Notes: generated by a model from the letters alone, not told the origin. DNA of 42,657 bases from an uncultured Blautia sp. (GCA_900543715.1 UQSX01000018.1:1-42657); one strand, 5' to 3'; shown: positions 25,055 through 34,142, numbered from the stretch's first letter. Numbers and translations are program-made.

Positions 25055-25507
25055 ATGAGCAGCTACATGCAGGGAGAATTACTGCTGGCGGCAGACGCCT
25101 TCCTGGCCGGTGTCTTTTTGGCGGCTTGTTATGATATTCTCCGCATTTTCAGAAACATTGCAGATCACAGCTCATTCTGGGTTGGGATGGAAGATATTCT
25201 GTACTGGTGTGCTTCAGGGATATATTTGTTCAACCTGATTTATCGGGAAAATGACGGTATGATACGGTTCTATGTTCTTTTATTTACCGGATTGGGAGCT
25301 TTGCTGTATCATGCCGGTCCCAGTATGATTTTGGTGAAATATATTTCTGCTATTTTGAGGAAAATAGGAAGGTTCCTGGGAATTATAGGAAGGCCTATTA
25401 GAATATGCAGAAAAAGGTTGAAATTTTGGCTCGGCAGAGTTAAAATTGCCCTATATGAACAAAAGCCCATACAAAGAATCAGGAAGCGTTGGAATGAAAA
25501 AAAATAA
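25055..25507 (+). CDS. yabQ: Spore cortex biosynthesis protein YabQ
   Basis: The 150-aa protein has about three to four membrane segments in the first 105 residues (LLAADAFLAGVFLAACYDIL, ILYWCASGIYLFNLIY, IRFYVLLFTGLGALLYH), then a basic tail. YabQ is a membrane protein of the outer forespore membrane required for cortex synthesis in Bacillus. Sequence match is mostly through the YDILR and ED(I/L) positions and gene order. It begins three bases after yabP and overlaps divIC by 14 bases, so the genes are likely co-translated. Confidence 0.85.
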   Translation: MSSYMQGELLLAADAFLAGVFLAACYDILRIFRNIADHSSFWVGMEDILYWCASGIYLFNLIYRENDGMIRFYVLLFTGLGALLYHAGPSMILVKYISAILRKIGRFLGIIGRPIRICRKRLKFWLGRVKIALYEQKPIQRIRKRWNEKK

Positions 25508-25943
25508 AAAAAAATCGCAAAGCAGAATCGCAATGGTTAGCATTACCTTTGTGGTGGGCGTCCTGTTTGTGGGAATGATGGGGAAGAGCGTTGCACTGGA
25601 AAACCAGCTTTCTTCTTATGATTCCCAGATTGAAGACCTGGACAGACAGATAGAGGAAGAAGAAGGACGTACCACAGAGATCGATGATCTGAAGGAATAT
25701 ATGAAGACAGATGAATATGTGGAAGAAACAGCCAGAGAGAAGCTGGGACTGGTAAAGGAGAACGAGATCGTCTTTAAAGAAGGAGAGAGCTCTCAGGCCG
25801 GGAACAGTTCTGGGGATACAGCGGACACTCAGACTGCAGATGATACCCAGGATACAGAAAGCACCCAGGACAGCAGTACTTCCCGGCAGACCCGAAGCAG
25901 CGCTGGGACGGATGCGTCTGATGGAGAGGAAGCTGAAGGATAA
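25494..25943 (+). CDS. divIC: Septum formation protein DivIC/FtsB family
   Basis: The 149-aa protein has a short basic cytoplasmic start (MKKNKKKSQSR), one membrane segment (about residues 13-32), a leucine-zipper-like coiled coil (about 36-60) and the conserved DELKEYM..DEYVEETAREKLGLVKENEIVF-like region. It is the bitopic partner of FtsL and DivIB in the divisome. The ATG at 25494 was chosen because the conserved protein starts there; the frame opens earlier at 25446 inside yabQ. The last 50 residues form an unusual acidic Ser/Thr/Asp-rich tail that the Bacillus protein lacks. Confidence 0.88.
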   Translation: MKKNKKKSQSRIAMVSITFVVGVLFVGMMGKSVALENQLSSYDSQIEDLDRQIEEEEGRTTEIDDLKEYMKTDEYVEETAREKLGLVKENEIVFKEGESSQAGNSSGDTADTQTADDTQDTESTQDSSTSRQTRSSAGTDASDGEEAEG

Positions 25944-25987
25944 ATGGGGATTTTTGTCTGAAAGTTTTTTGACCCAGGAGACGGTTT

Positions 25988-26020
25988 TTGACAAAGTTTA
26001 GAGAAGAAAGCATCTATAAT
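25988..26020 (+). promoter_or_regulatory. spoIIE promoter with 21-bp spacer
   Basis: TTGACA (25988) and TATAAT (26015) are both perfect but lie 21 bases apart, too wide for unaided sigma-A. Bacillus spoIIE and spoIIG have the same wide spacing and are activated by Spo0A-P. TTTGACA overlapping the -35 differs by one base from the reverse of a Spo0A box (TTCGACA), and TTTTTTGACC upstream (25965) is a second partial match. Confidence 0.75.
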
Positions 26021-26060
26021 ACTCTTTTGATAGCGGTTGCTTATTCAGGGAGGGAAGAAG

Positions 26061-27548
26061 ATGCAGGAATGGATAATTGCCATGCTCGTAATCAGTGTAC
26101 TGCTGCTATTACGTGACATGGCAAAAACTATTTTTTCAGAGATGAAAAAAAGTGCGGCAGCCTTGGACTATGACCGGCATCCACAGAAAGAAAAAATGCA
26201 GCGCTATGCAGAATCCTTCCAAAAGCTGGCAAACAGCTTCTATGGCATGCCATGCAGAAAGGACTACCTCTCCAGCTCAGAGATCAAAGATCTGATAGAG
26301 GAGACAAGAGAAGGGGTGTGCAGGAAATGCCATCTGAACCAGGTGTGCTGGACACAGCATTATCCCCAGACCTATCAGAGGGTATATGGTCTTCTGCGGA
26401 TCATGGAGGAAAATGACGAGGAAAAGCTGAGAAAAGCCAGAGCTGACCTGACAGGAGTATGTATCAATCAGGGAAAACTGGTACAGGAGCTGCAGCGGAT
26501 CATGGACAGAGAACGCCAGAACCTTATATGGAACAATAAACTGCTGGAGAACAGAATGGCGGTGGCCCAGCAGCTTGGGGAGATGGCCCAGCTGATGAAA
26601 ATTTTGTCAAGAGACCTTTTTGATATGACAGAGACGGACATGCAGTTTCGGGATGAATTTGCCAGAAAACTGAAAAAACGCCATATCAGAGTAAGGAATC
26701 TCTGGACTCTGGATCAGCCTGACGGAAAACAGAGATATTATGGAGAATTATGTACCAGAGGAGGAAACTGTATACCTGCCGCTGAAGCCGCAGCGGTATT
26801 GTCTGAGCTCTGCGGCTGTAAAATGACGGTGAGGGCGGAGGGAAAAACGCTGATCACCAAGGACTACGGGATCCTGGGATTTATAGAAGAAGTGAATTTT
26901 AAGATCCTCTATGGAGCGGCTAAAATTACAAAAGATAAGGAAACAGTGTCAGGAGATAATTATACCTGTGCGGCTGAGGAAAACGGTCAGTTTTTTATCT
27001 GCCTTTCCGATGGTATGGGGTCTGGACTGGAAGCTTCCAGAGAGAGCGAGACCGTGGTGGATACCCTGGAGCAGCTGGTAGAGGCAGGATTTTCCGGAGA
27101 AACGGCGGCTAAGATGGTTAATTCTGTGCTGAATCTGAAAAACCGCAACGGCCGGTTTTCTACAGTTGACATTTCCATCGTGGATCTGTATTCCGGTATA
27201 TGCCATTTCCTGAAGGCAGGTGCATCCACTACTTTTATCAAAAGAAGCAGCTGGGTGGAAGCAATCTCTTCCACAAGCCTGGCTCTGGGACTGGTGCAGC
27301 AGGCAGATTTTGAATCAGCCACCAAGAAGCTGTATGAAGGGGATTTTCTTATTATGGTCACGGACGGCGTTCTGGATGCATTGCCTGGAGAGGAGCCTGA
27401 AGAGACGATGAAAGAGATCATTATGGAAGTAAATACCACCGCAGCCCAGGAACTGAGCAAGGGTATCCTGGCGAGAGTCCTTACATACTGTGAATATAAG
27501 GCCACAGATGATATGACTGTTCTGGCGGCGGGCCTATGGAGGAAATAA
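26061..27548 (+). CDS. spoIIE: Stage II sporulation protein E, short form
   Basis: The 495-aa protein carries the SpoIIE PP2C-type phosphatase domain (about 290-490), with metal-binding segments SGDNYTCAAEENGQFFICLSDG, DGMGSG (317-322) and VTDGVLDAL. The central region (about 75-280) matches the SpoIIE regulatory part, with cysteines at CRKCHLNQVCW. In Bacillus SpoIIE dephosphorylates SpoIIAA to activate sigma-F in the forespore. That protein is about 830 aa with ten membrane segments; this one has only one (about residues 4-19). The ATG at 26061 follows GGGAGG; the TTG at 26037 does not. It has its own Spo0A-type promoter and runs into tilS. Confidence 0.9.
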   Translation: MQEWIIAMLVISVLLLLRDMAKTIFSEMKKSAAALDYDRHPQKEKMQRYAESFQKLANSFYGMPCRKDYLSSSEIKDLIEETREGVCRKCHLNQVCWTQHYPQTYQRVYGLLRIMEENDEEKLRKARADLTGVCINQGKLVQELQRIMDRERQNLIWNNKLLENRMAVAQQLGEMAQLMKILSRDLFDMTETDMQFRDEFARKLKKRHIRVRNLWTLDQPDGKQRYYGELCTRGGNCIPAAEAAAVLSELCGCKMTVRAEGKTLITKDYGILGFIEEVNFKILYGAAKITKDKETVSGDNYTCAAEENGQFFICLSDGMGSGLEASRESETVVDTLEQLVEAGFSGETAAKMVNSVLNLKNRNGRFSTVDISIVDLYSGICHFLKAGASTTFIKRSSWVEAISSTSLALGLVQQADFESATKKLYEGDFLIMVTDGVLDALPGEEPEETMKEIIMEVNTTAAQELSKGILARVLTYCEYKATDDMTVLAAGLWRK

Positions 27549-27558
27549 ATACAAGAAG

Positions 27559-28920
27559 ATGAAGATAGAAGAGAAGGTATTTTCCTATATAGAAGAATAC
27601 AGGATGATAGAAACGGGCAGCCAGGTGCTCCTTGGGATTTCCGGCGGAGCAGATTCGGTATGCCTGTTGTTTTTGTTAAAGGAATACCAGAAAAGAAGGA
27701 GATTTTCCCTTCAGGGAGTCCACGTGAACCATGGGATCCGGGGAGAAGAAGCTGTCCGGGATCAGGAATTTACCAGAGAGCTTTGCAAAAAAACAGGGGT
27801 TCCTCTTTCTGTGTACAGCTATGACGTGCCTCTGATTGCTCTTGAAGAAAAATCATCCCTGGAGGAGGCAGGACGTCTGGTGCGGCGGCGGGCCTTTGAC
27901 GAAGAGAGGGAGAGACTGGGACTGGGAGCAGAGGAGATCCGGATCGCACTGGCCCACCACGAAAACGATAATGGAGAGACACTCCTTCACAATCTGATAC
28001 GCGGAACCGGCGTGGGAGGCCTGGGAGGGATCCGTCCTGTGCAGCATGGCAAAGAAGGGCAGTATATCCGTCCCCTTCTTGGCGTTTCCAGAGAAGAAAT
28101 CCGGGAATATCTGAGAAAACGGGGAATTTCCTGGATGGAGGACAGCACCAACCAGGATCTTTCCTACACCAGAAACAGGATCCGGCAGGTCCTTATCCCT
28201 GAAATGGAGAAGATCAATCCACGGGCAGTGAGCCATATGGGGGCGACTGCAGAGCATATGAGAAAAATCCAGGAATATCTGGAAGAACAGACGGATATCC
28301 TCTATGGAAGGTATGTTGAGGAGAGAGAGGGAGAATATTTTGTGAAAAAGGAACTTTCCCGGGAAAAAGAAATCCTCCAGGAATATGTTCTTTTGAAGGT
28401 CCTGGCCCTGGCCGCAGGCAAGCGGAAGGATATATCCAGGACTCATGTGGAATCTGTGAAAAAAATGTTCCGGGGAAACACTGGAGCAGAAATCTCTCTG
28501 CCCTATGGGATCAGAGTGCAGCAGACATATGGGAATCTTTTTATAGGACGGAAAAGTAGAGAAGAGAAAAAAGCAGACCTTCTGGAATTCCGTATTTTTC
28601 CCTATGAAAAACAGCAAATTCCTGAAAAAACATATACGAAATGGTTTGATTATGATAAAATACAAGGTAGTCTTGAAGTTCGGTTCCGCCTTCCTGGAGA
28701 CTATTTTACGGTAAATGCTCAGGGAGGAAGGAAAAAGCTGAAAGATTATTTTATTGACTGTAAGATTCCGCGCAGGGAAAGGGACGAGATCACTCTTCTG
28801 GCAGACGGCTCCCATATTCTGTGGGCAGTGGGCTGCCGGATCAGTGAGTATTATAAGATTACCAGTCAGACAAAACGAGTGTTAGAAGTACATGTAAAAG
28901 GAGTAAAGGAAGATGAGTGA
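27559..28920 (+). CDS. tilS: tRNA(Ile)-lysidine synthase
   Basis: The 453-aa enzyme converts cytidine 34 of tRNA-Ile(CAU) to lysidine so that AUA is read as isoleucine. The PP-loop SGGADS (residues 28-33) binds ATP; VHVNHGIRGEEA and ALAHHENDNGETLLHNLIRG are family motifs; SWMEDSTNQDLSYTRNRIRQ follows. A C-terminal TilS domain ends about residue 445. It starts ten bases after spoIIE and overlaps hpt by eight bases, the conserved Firmicute order. Confidence 0.95.
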   Translation: MKIEEKVFSYIEEYRMIETGSQVLLGISGGADSVCLLFLLKEYQKRRRFSLQGVHVNHGIRGEEAVRDQEFTRELCKKTGVPLSVYSYDVPLIALEEKSSLEEAGRLVRRRAFDEERERLGLGAEEIRIALAHHENDNGETLLHNLIRGTGVGGLGGIRPVQHGKEGQYIRPLLGVSREEIREYLRKRGISWMEDSTNQDLSYTRNRIRQVLIPEMEKINPRAVSHMGATAEHMRKIQEYLEEQTDILYGRYVEEREGEYFVKKELSREKEILQEYVLLKVLALAAGKRKDISRTHVESVKKMFRGNTGAEISLPYGIRVQQTYGNLFIGRKSREEKKADLLEFRIFPYEKQQIPEKTYTKWFDYDKIQGSLEVRFRLPGDYFTVNAQGGRKKLKDYFIDCKIPRRERDEITLLADGSHILWAVGCRISEYYKITSQTKRVLEVHVKGVKEDE

Positions 28921-29434
28921 AAGAATCCGTCAGCTGTTAGGCGAAGAAGAAGTAAACCGGCGGATCTGCGAGATAGGAGAGCAGATCAGCAGAGATTATG
29001 AAGGAAAATCAGTCCATATGATATGTGTGCTCAAAGGCGGTGTGTTTTTTACCTGTGAGCTGGCAAAGAGAGTAACAGTTCCTGTGACTCTTGATTTTAT
29101 GTCAGTGTCCAGCTATGGAGATGACACCAGTTCCAGCGGGGTAGTGCGTATTGTAAAAGACCTGGATGAGACTATAGAAGGAAAAGATGTGCTTATTGTT
29201 GAGGACATTATTGATTCGGGACGTACTTTAAGCCACCTGATCGAGATTCTGAAGCAAAGACACCCAAACAGTATCCGTCTGTGTACTCTTTTAGATAAAC
29301 CCGAGAGAAGAGTGAAGGATGTGAAAGTGGATTATGTATGCTTTAACATTCCGGATGAATTCGTAGTCGGTTATGGACTTGATTACGCACAGAAGTACAG
29401 GAATCTGCCTTATATCGGCGTAGTGGAATTTTGA
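28913..29434 (+). CDS. hpt: Hypoxanthine phosphoribosyltransferase
   Basis: The 173-aa enzyme salvages hypoxanthine (and guanine) to IMP and GMP with PRPP. The PRPP-binding motif is VLIVEDIIDSGRTL; other family segments are ICVLKGGVFFTCELAKR, DFMSVSSYGDDTSSSG and VDYVCFNIPDEFVVGYGLDY near the C-terminus. It overlaps the tilS end by eight bases and precedes ftsH by 94 bases. Confidence 0.96.
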   Translation: MSERIRQLLGEEEVNRRICEIGEQISRDYEGKSVHMICVLKGGVFFTCELAKRVTVPVTLDFMSVSSYGDDTSSSGVVRIVKDLDETIEGKDVLIVEDIIDSGRTLSHLIEILKQRHPNSIRLCTLLDKPERRVKDVKVDYVCFNIPDEFVVGYGLDYAQKYRNLPYIGVVEF

Positions 29435-29528
29435 GCAGCTGTTCAGCATAAAGCCGGTATTCCCGGCATGGCCAGGCTGAAGGAATGCAGTGACAGACTG
29501 AGAATGGAAAGAGAGGAGAAACAACGAC

Positions 29529-31337
29529 GTGAATAAGCAGGCAAGAAACTGGGTACCGGCTCTGGTGCTGCTGGTAATGATCGTGTTCGGATTCTGGTTT
29601 GTTTCCAGACAGATGACCCGGGATTACAGCTATACAGAGCAGGCATTTCAGCAGGATATAGAGGAAGGAGAGGTGTCTCAGGTATATATCCGCCCTAACA
29701 GAGAGATACCTACCGGACAGGTAACTGTCCGTCTGAAAAATGGAGAAGAGCATAATTTCTATTCCCTGGACGTGAAAGAACTTCAGGATGCCCTGGAGGA
29801 AGAAAATGACATTGCCATTCAGGTGGCAGATGTACCAGAGGACAATATGTTTATGGCTTCCATACTTCCTCTGATCCTTACCGTAGTGCTGGTGCTGGTC
29901 ATTATGAATATGATGAACCGGCAGATGTCAGGTGGCAGCAATGCCAAAATGATGAATTTTGGCAAGAGCAGGGCTAAAATGTCTACAGACGCAGATAAGA
30001 AAGTGACTTTTAAAGATGTGGCCGGTCTTGAAGAGGAGAAAGAGGAACTGGAAGAAATTGTGGATTTCTTAAAAGCACCTCAGAAATATGTAAAAGTGGG
30101 AGCCAGAATTCCCAAAGGAGTACTTCTCGTAGGTCCTCCCGGAACAGGAAAAACTCTTCTGGCCAAGGCTATTGCCGGAGAGGCAGGGGTTCCTTTCTTC
30201 TCTATTTCAGGATCTGACTTTGTAGAAATGTTCGTAGGTGTAGGTGCATCCAGGGTCCGTGATCTGTTTGAAGAGGCAAAGAAAAATGCTCCCTGTATTG
30301 TGTTTATCGATGAGATCGACGCTGTGGCAAGGCGGAGAGGAACAGGCATGGGAGGCGGCCATGATGAGAGAGAGCAGACACTGAACCAGCTTTTGGTGGA
30401 GATGGATGGATTCGGTGTAAACGAAGGTATTATTGTTATGGCGGCTACAAACCGGGTGGATATTTTGGATCCGGCTATCTTACGCCCGGGACGCTTTGAC
30501 CGGAAGGTAGGAGTCGGACGTCCAGATATTAAAGGAAGAGAAGAGATCCTCCGGGTTCATGCATCAAAGAAACCATTGGGAGAAGACGTAGATTTAAAGG
30601 AAGTGGCCAGAACTACCGCAGGCTATACCGGAGCCGATCTGGAGAACCTTATGAACGAGGCCGCGATCATCACGGCCAAAGACGGCAGATTTTTCATAAA
30701 TCAGAATGATATCCGCCAGGCATTTATCAAGACAGGAATCGGTGCGGAGAAAAAGAGCAGGGTGATCTCTGAGAAAGAGAAGAAAATCACAGCCTACCAC
30801 GAAGCAGGCCATGCGATCCTCTTCCATCTGCTTCCGGAGATGGGGCCTGTCCATACCATCTCTATTATTCCTACAGGTATGGGAGCAGCAGGATATACCA
30901 TGCCTCTGCCGGAACAGGATGAGATGTTTAACAGCAAAAAGAAAATGCTGGAGAATATTGTGGTGGATCTTGGCGGACGTGTGGCTGAAGAGCTGATTTT
31001 CCATGATATTACCACCGGCGCTTCTCAGGATATTAAACAGGCCACGCAGATGGCCAGAGCTATGGTGACCCAGTACGGAATGTCTGAAAAAGTGGGTATG
31101 ATCCAGTATGGCGGAGATGAAGATGAGGTATTTATCGGCAGAGACTTCGGCCATACGAAGAACTATGCAGACCAGACGGCAGCGCTGATTGACAGCGAGG
31201 TAAAAAGGATCATTGACGAAGCCTATGCCAGGGCAAAAGAGCTTCTTTCTCAGAATGAAGAGATCCTTCACAAATGTGCAGCGCTCCTGATCGAGCGTGA
31301 GAAGATTGGCAGAGAAGAGTTTGAAGCGCTGTTTTAA
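29529..31337 (+). CDS. ftsH: ATP-dependent zinc metalloprotease FtsH
   Basis: The 602-aa membrane protease degrades damaged and regulatory proteins as a hexamer. It has two membrane segments (about 9-26 and 110-127) around a short external domain, the AAA Walker A GPPGTGKT (202-209), Walker B IVFIDEID, the second-region-of-homology [19 protein letters not shown] and the zinc motif HEAGH (424-428). The start is a GTG with GAGGAG about ten bases upstream. It ends the yabP-to-ftsH block. Confidence 0.97.
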   Translation: MNKQARNWVPALVLLVMIVFGFWFVSRQMTRDYSYTEQAFQQDIEEGEVSQVYIRPNREIPTGQVTVRLKNGEEHNFYSLDVKELQDALEEENDIAIQVADVPEDNMFMASILPLILTVVLVLVIMNMMNRQMSGGSNAKMMNFGKSRAKMSTDADKKVTFKDVAGLEEEKEELEEIVDFLKAPQKYVKVGARIPKGVLLVGPPGTGKTLLAKAIAGEAGVPFFSISGSDFVEMFVGVGASRVRDLFEEAKKNAPCIVFIDEIDAVARRRGTGMGGGHDEREQTLNQLLVEMDGFGVNEGIIVMAATNRVDILDPAILRPGRFDRKVGVGRPDIKGREEILRVHASKKPLGEDVDLKEVARTTAGYTGADLENLMNEAAIITAKDGRFFINQNDIRQAFIKTGIGAEKKSRVISEKEKKITAYHEAGHAILFHLLPEMGPVHTISIIPTGMGAAGYTMPLPEQDEMFNSKKKMLENIVVDLGGRVAEELIFHDITTGASQDIKQATQMARAMVTQYGMSEKVGMIQYGGDEDEVFIGRDFGHTKNYADQTAALIDSEVKRIIDEAYARAKELLSQNEEILHKCAALLIEREKIGREEFEALF

Positions 31338-31341
31338 AGGG

Positions 31342-31373
31342 TTTTTATGCAGAATTTCGCAGAAGCATAAAAA
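31342..31373. other. Hairpin after ftsH
   Basis: TTTTTATGC (31342) and GCATAAAAA (31365) pair perfectly over nine bases around a 14-base loop. No T-run follows, so it is at best a weak terminator or an RNA-end stabiliser. Confidence 0.5.
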
Positions 31374-31473
31374 GTGGAAGGACCAGTTATGTTAAAATTG
31401 GTCAAAAAAAACTACGAAAAAAACTCAAGATTGTGCAGACTTTTTCCTTGTCACATGCTATTATAATTACTGT

Positions 31474-31565
31474 AAAAACCCCCCAATACATTATATAGTT
31501 TTTGCTACACCCCATAAGAAGAAATACCTTCTCCAAAACAGCCAGTCAGCAGACTGGCTGTTTTA
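31474..31565 (+). ncRNA. Candidate small RNA with C-rich single strands
   Basis: A perfect TATAAT at 31462 is followed by about 60 bases with no coding frame and three unpaired C-rich stretches: AACCCCCCAA, ACACCCCA and CCTTCTCC, each able to pair with purine-rich ribosome binding sites. A perfect 13-bp hairpin (AAAACAGCCAGTC and GACTGGCTGTTTT, 31536-31565) ends it. A -35 is not clear, so the promoter is the weak point. It could instead be the 5' end of a longer leader for the GH13 gene, but that gene has its own promoter at 31614. Confidence 0.4.
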
Positions 31566-31613
31566 CTATGTAAAAATAACAAAAAATAAACGAAAAATCT
31601 AGGGAAAAAGTAG

Positions 31614-31642
31614 TTGTATATATGGACCTGGTGGGATAGAAT
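31614..31642 (+). promoter_or_regulatory. Promoter of the GH13 enzyme gene
   Basis: TTGTAT and TAGAAT are exactly 17 bases apart, 70 bases before the start codon. The same hexamers are used by the ferredoxin gene promoter. Confidence 0.65.
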
Positions 31643-31712
31643 AATAATATGAAGTAATTCAGCAAAGCAGGAAACACTTATAGGTTTTGCTAAAATATGG
31701 AGAGGATGCAGT

Positions 31713-33830
31713 ATGAATTACGAAAATCTTAATGATGCAAGGAAAATTCAGGAATATGTGACCAATATGAGGCCCACTTTTAATAAACGTGCAGTATTCA
31801 GTGATGAGACAGAAAATTACAGGACTCCGGCGGAACCGGAAGCCGGGGATACTGTAAATATCCGCATCCGCACAAAGAAAAATAACGTGGACTTTGTTTT
31901 TTTAGTATATGATGACGTGAGACAGCCTATGGAGTGGGTGGAGTCGAAAGATGGATTTGATTATTATGGAACGGATGTGCAGCTTGGGAGTGAGACCATC
32001 CGCTATTATTTTGAGATCATTTCCGGGAAAATCCACTGCTATTATAATCAGGCGGGAGTTACAAGAGAGATTGATGAACATTACTGTTTCGGGATCGTGC
32101 CGGGATTTAAAACCCCTGACTGGGCCAAGGGCGCGGTGATGTATCAGATTTTTGTCGACAGATTCCGAAACGGAGACTCTTCCAACGATGTGGTGACAGG
32201 AGAGTATGCCTATATTGACGAGCATGTGAAAAAAGTAGAGGACTGGAACCGGCCGCCCCAAGCCATGGACGTCCGGGACTTCTATGGAGGAGATCTCCAG
32301 GGGGTTCTGGATAAGCTGGACTATCTGAAGGACTTGGGTGTGGATGTGATCTATTTTAACCCTTTGTTTGTATCTCCCTCGAATCACAAATATGACAGCC
32401 AGGATTACGACTATATCGACCCTCATTACGGAAAGATCGTAAAAGACGGAGGAGAGGTCCTGACTGAAGGAGACAAGGAAAATGCCCATGCCACAAAATA
32501 TATTGAAAGGGTTACAGATAAAGTAAATCTGGAAGCCAGCAATGCGTTTTTTGTCTCTCTTGTGGAAGAAATCCATAAAAGAGGAATGAAAGTAATCCTG
32601 GACGGGGTGTTTAACCACTGCGGATCCTTTAATAAATGGCTGGACCGGGAACAGATATATGAGAAGCAGACAGGATATGAGAAGGGAGCCTATGTATCTC
32701 AGGACAGTCCCTACCGTACCTTTTTCCGCTTTCACAACGAATATAGCTGGCCTTATAATCAGTTCTATGACGGGTGGTGGGGACATGACACTCTGCCTAA
32801 GCTGAATTATGAAGAATCTCCCAGACTCTATGATTACATTATGAATATTGCAAAAAAATGGGTTTCCCCTCCTTATAACGTAGATGGCTGGCGTCTTGAT
32901 GTGGCAGCGGATCTGGGGCACAGCAACGAATATAATCACCAGTTCTGGAGAGAATTCAGAAAGAACGTAAAAGAGGCGAATCCGGAGGCTTTAATACTTG
33001 CAGAACACTATGGAGAAGCTAAGGCCTGGCTGGAAGGTGACCAGTGGGATACCGTTATGAACTATGATGCCTTTATGGAGCCTGTGACCTGGTTTCTGAC
33101 GGGAATGGAGAAACACAGTGATGAATTCAACGAGGGCATGCTGGGGAATAGTGACTGCTTTATAGGCTCTATGAAGTATCATATGTCCAGCTTTTACGCC
33201 CCCTCTTTGATGACTGCCATGAATGAACTGTCTAATCATGATCATTCCCGTTTCCTCACCAGAACCAATCACAAGGTGGGGCGGGTGGAAACCCTGGGCA
33301 GCGAAGCGGCAGAACAGAATGTGAATAAAGCTGTATTTCGGGAAGCGGTAGTGATCCAGATGACCTGGCCGGGGGCTCCTACGATCTATTACGGCGATGA
33401 GGCAGGACTCTGTGGATTTACAGATCCTGATAACCGCAGGACCTATCCATGGGGCAGAGAGGATCAGGAGCTGATTGCCTTTCATAGAGATATTATCCGG
33501 ATCCACAAAGAGAATTATGAACTGCTGAGAGGCTCTGTAAAGTTTTTGGCCAATGATTACCAGCAGATCAGCTACGGCAGGTTTACGGATACAGAGAAAA
33601 CAGTGGTGACGATCAACAACAGTGACGAAACAAAGATCGTGGAGCTTTCAGTATGGGAACTGGGAATACCCAGGTCCAGGACCTGCAAATTTAAACAGCT
33701 TATGGTGACCGGAGACTTTGGATACAGTTTGGTAAAGAAGATCCATGAGTGCAGGGCTGGAGTGATCCGGCTGGAAGTGCCTTCCCACGGTGCAATTATT
33801 GTGAAATGTGTTCTGGATCAGGAAAAATAG
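31713..33830 (+). CDS. GH13 neopullulanase/cyclomaltodextrinase-like enzyme
   Basis: The 705-aa protein has no signal peptide and so acts in the cytoplasm. An N-terminal CBM34-like beta domain (about 20-130) is followed by the GH13 barrel with VDVIYFNPLFVSPSNHKYDS, LDGVFNHCG, the nucleophile region GWRLDVAADL, the acid/base LAEHYGEA and LSNHDHSRF. A C-terminal beta domain ends it. The N-terminal domain and FYGGDLQGVLDKLDYLKDLG point to the neopullulanase/maltogenic amylase group, which splits cyclodextrins, pullulan or imported maltodextrins. An insertion around residues 240-270 lies in domain B. It is a single-gene unit; its substrate fits the alpha-glucoside operon at 11487. Confidence 0.88.
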   Translation: MNYENLNDARKIQEYVTNMRPTFNKRAVFSDETENYRTPAEPEAGDTVNIRIRTKKNNVDFVFLVYDDVRQPMEWVESKDGFDYYGTDVQLGSETIRYYFEIISGKIHCYYNQAGVTREIDEHYCFGIVPGFKTPDWAKGAVMYQIFVDRFRNGDSSNDVVTGEYAYIDEHVKKVEDWNRPPQAMDVRDFYGGDLQGVLDKLDYLKDLGVDVIYFNPLFVSPSNHKYDSQDYDYIDPHYGKIVKDGGEVLTEGDKENAHATKYIERVTDKVNLEASNAFFVSLVEEIHKRGMKVILDGVFNHCGSFNKWLDREQIYEKQTGYEKGAYVSQDSPYRTFFRFHNEYSWPYNQFYDGWWGHDTLPKLNYEESPRLYDYIMNIAKKWVSPPYNVDGWRLDVAADLGHSNEYNHQFWREFRKNVKEANPEALILAEHYGEAKAWLEGDQWDTVMNYDAFMEPVTWFLTGMEKHSDEFNEGMLGNSDCFIGSMKYHMSSFYAPSLMTAMNELSNHDHSRFLTRTNHKVGRVETLGSEAAEQNVNKAVFREAVVIQMTWPGAPTIYYGDEAGLCGFTDPDNRRTYPWGREDQELIAFHRDIIRIHKENYELLRGSVKFLANDYQQISYGRFTDTEKTVVTINNSDETKIVELSVWELGIPRSRTCKFKQLMVTGDFGYSLVKKIHECRAGVIRLEVPSHGAIIVKCVLDQEK

Positions 33831-33853
33831 GTGCCGGAGAAAAGGGATATATG

Positions 33854-33886
33854 ACAGGGGCCGGGCTTTTATAGGGCGGCCCCTGT
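33854..33886 (+). terminator. Hairpin after the GH13 gene, probable terminator
   Basis: Arms ACAGGGGCCG and CGGCCCCTGT pair perfectly over ten GC-rich bases, but no T-run follows, so termination would be weak or factor-assisted. Confidence 0.5.
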
Positions 33887-33906
33887 ATCTGATAATAAAA
33901 AAATAC

Positions 33907-33934
33907 TTGCAATTTAGTGTGGGTATGTTATAAT
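33907..33934 (+). promoter_or_regulatory. Promoter of the tRNA-Tyr/tRNA-Leu unit
   Basis: TTGCAA and a perfect TATAAT are 16 bases apart, 30 bases before tRNA-Tyr. Confidence 0.75.
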
Positions 33935-33963
33935 TTTGACTTGTGAGAATGAAACAATACTAT

Positions 33964-34045
33964 GGGCGATTTCCCGAGTGGCCAAAGGGGACAGACTGTA
34001 AATCTGCTGGCAAAGCCTTCGGTGGTTCGAATCCACCATCGCCCA
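33964..34045 (+). tRNA. tRNA-Tyr (GTA)
   Basis: Acceptor arms GGGCGAT and ATCGCCC pair fully. The anticodon stem CAGA/TCTG encloses CTGTAAA, giving anticodon GTA. The T arm is GGTGG-TTCGAAT-CCACC, and a long variable arm is present as expected for bacterial tRNA-Tyr. The discriminator is A and CCA is not encoded. Confidence 0.96.
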
Positions 34046-34049
34046 TTAT

Positions 34050-34136
34050 GCCGCAGTGGCGGAACTGGCAGACGCACAGGACTTAAAATCCTGCGGGACT
34101 TATACTCCCGTACCGGTTCGATTCCGGTCTGCGGCA
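34050..34136 (+). tRNA. tRNA-Leu (TAA)
   Basis: Acceptor arms GCCGCAG and CTGCGGC pair fully. The anticodon stem CAGGA/TCCTG encloses CTTAAAA, giving anticodon TAA. The long variable arm and T arm (CCGG-TTCGATT-CCGG) are typical for tRNA-Leu. CCA is not encoded. It is four bases after tRNA-Tyr, so both come from one transcript. Confidence 0.96.
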
Positions 34137-34142
34137 GTAAAC

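Noticed and set aside
27853..28815. A 320-codon minus-strand frame opposite tilS
   Set aside because: tilS is certain from its PP-loop and gene order; the antisense frame has no support.
31902..32939. A 345-codon minus-strand frame opposite the GH13 gene
   Set aside because: It overlaps the conserved catalytic barrel on the other strand and shows no protein family features.
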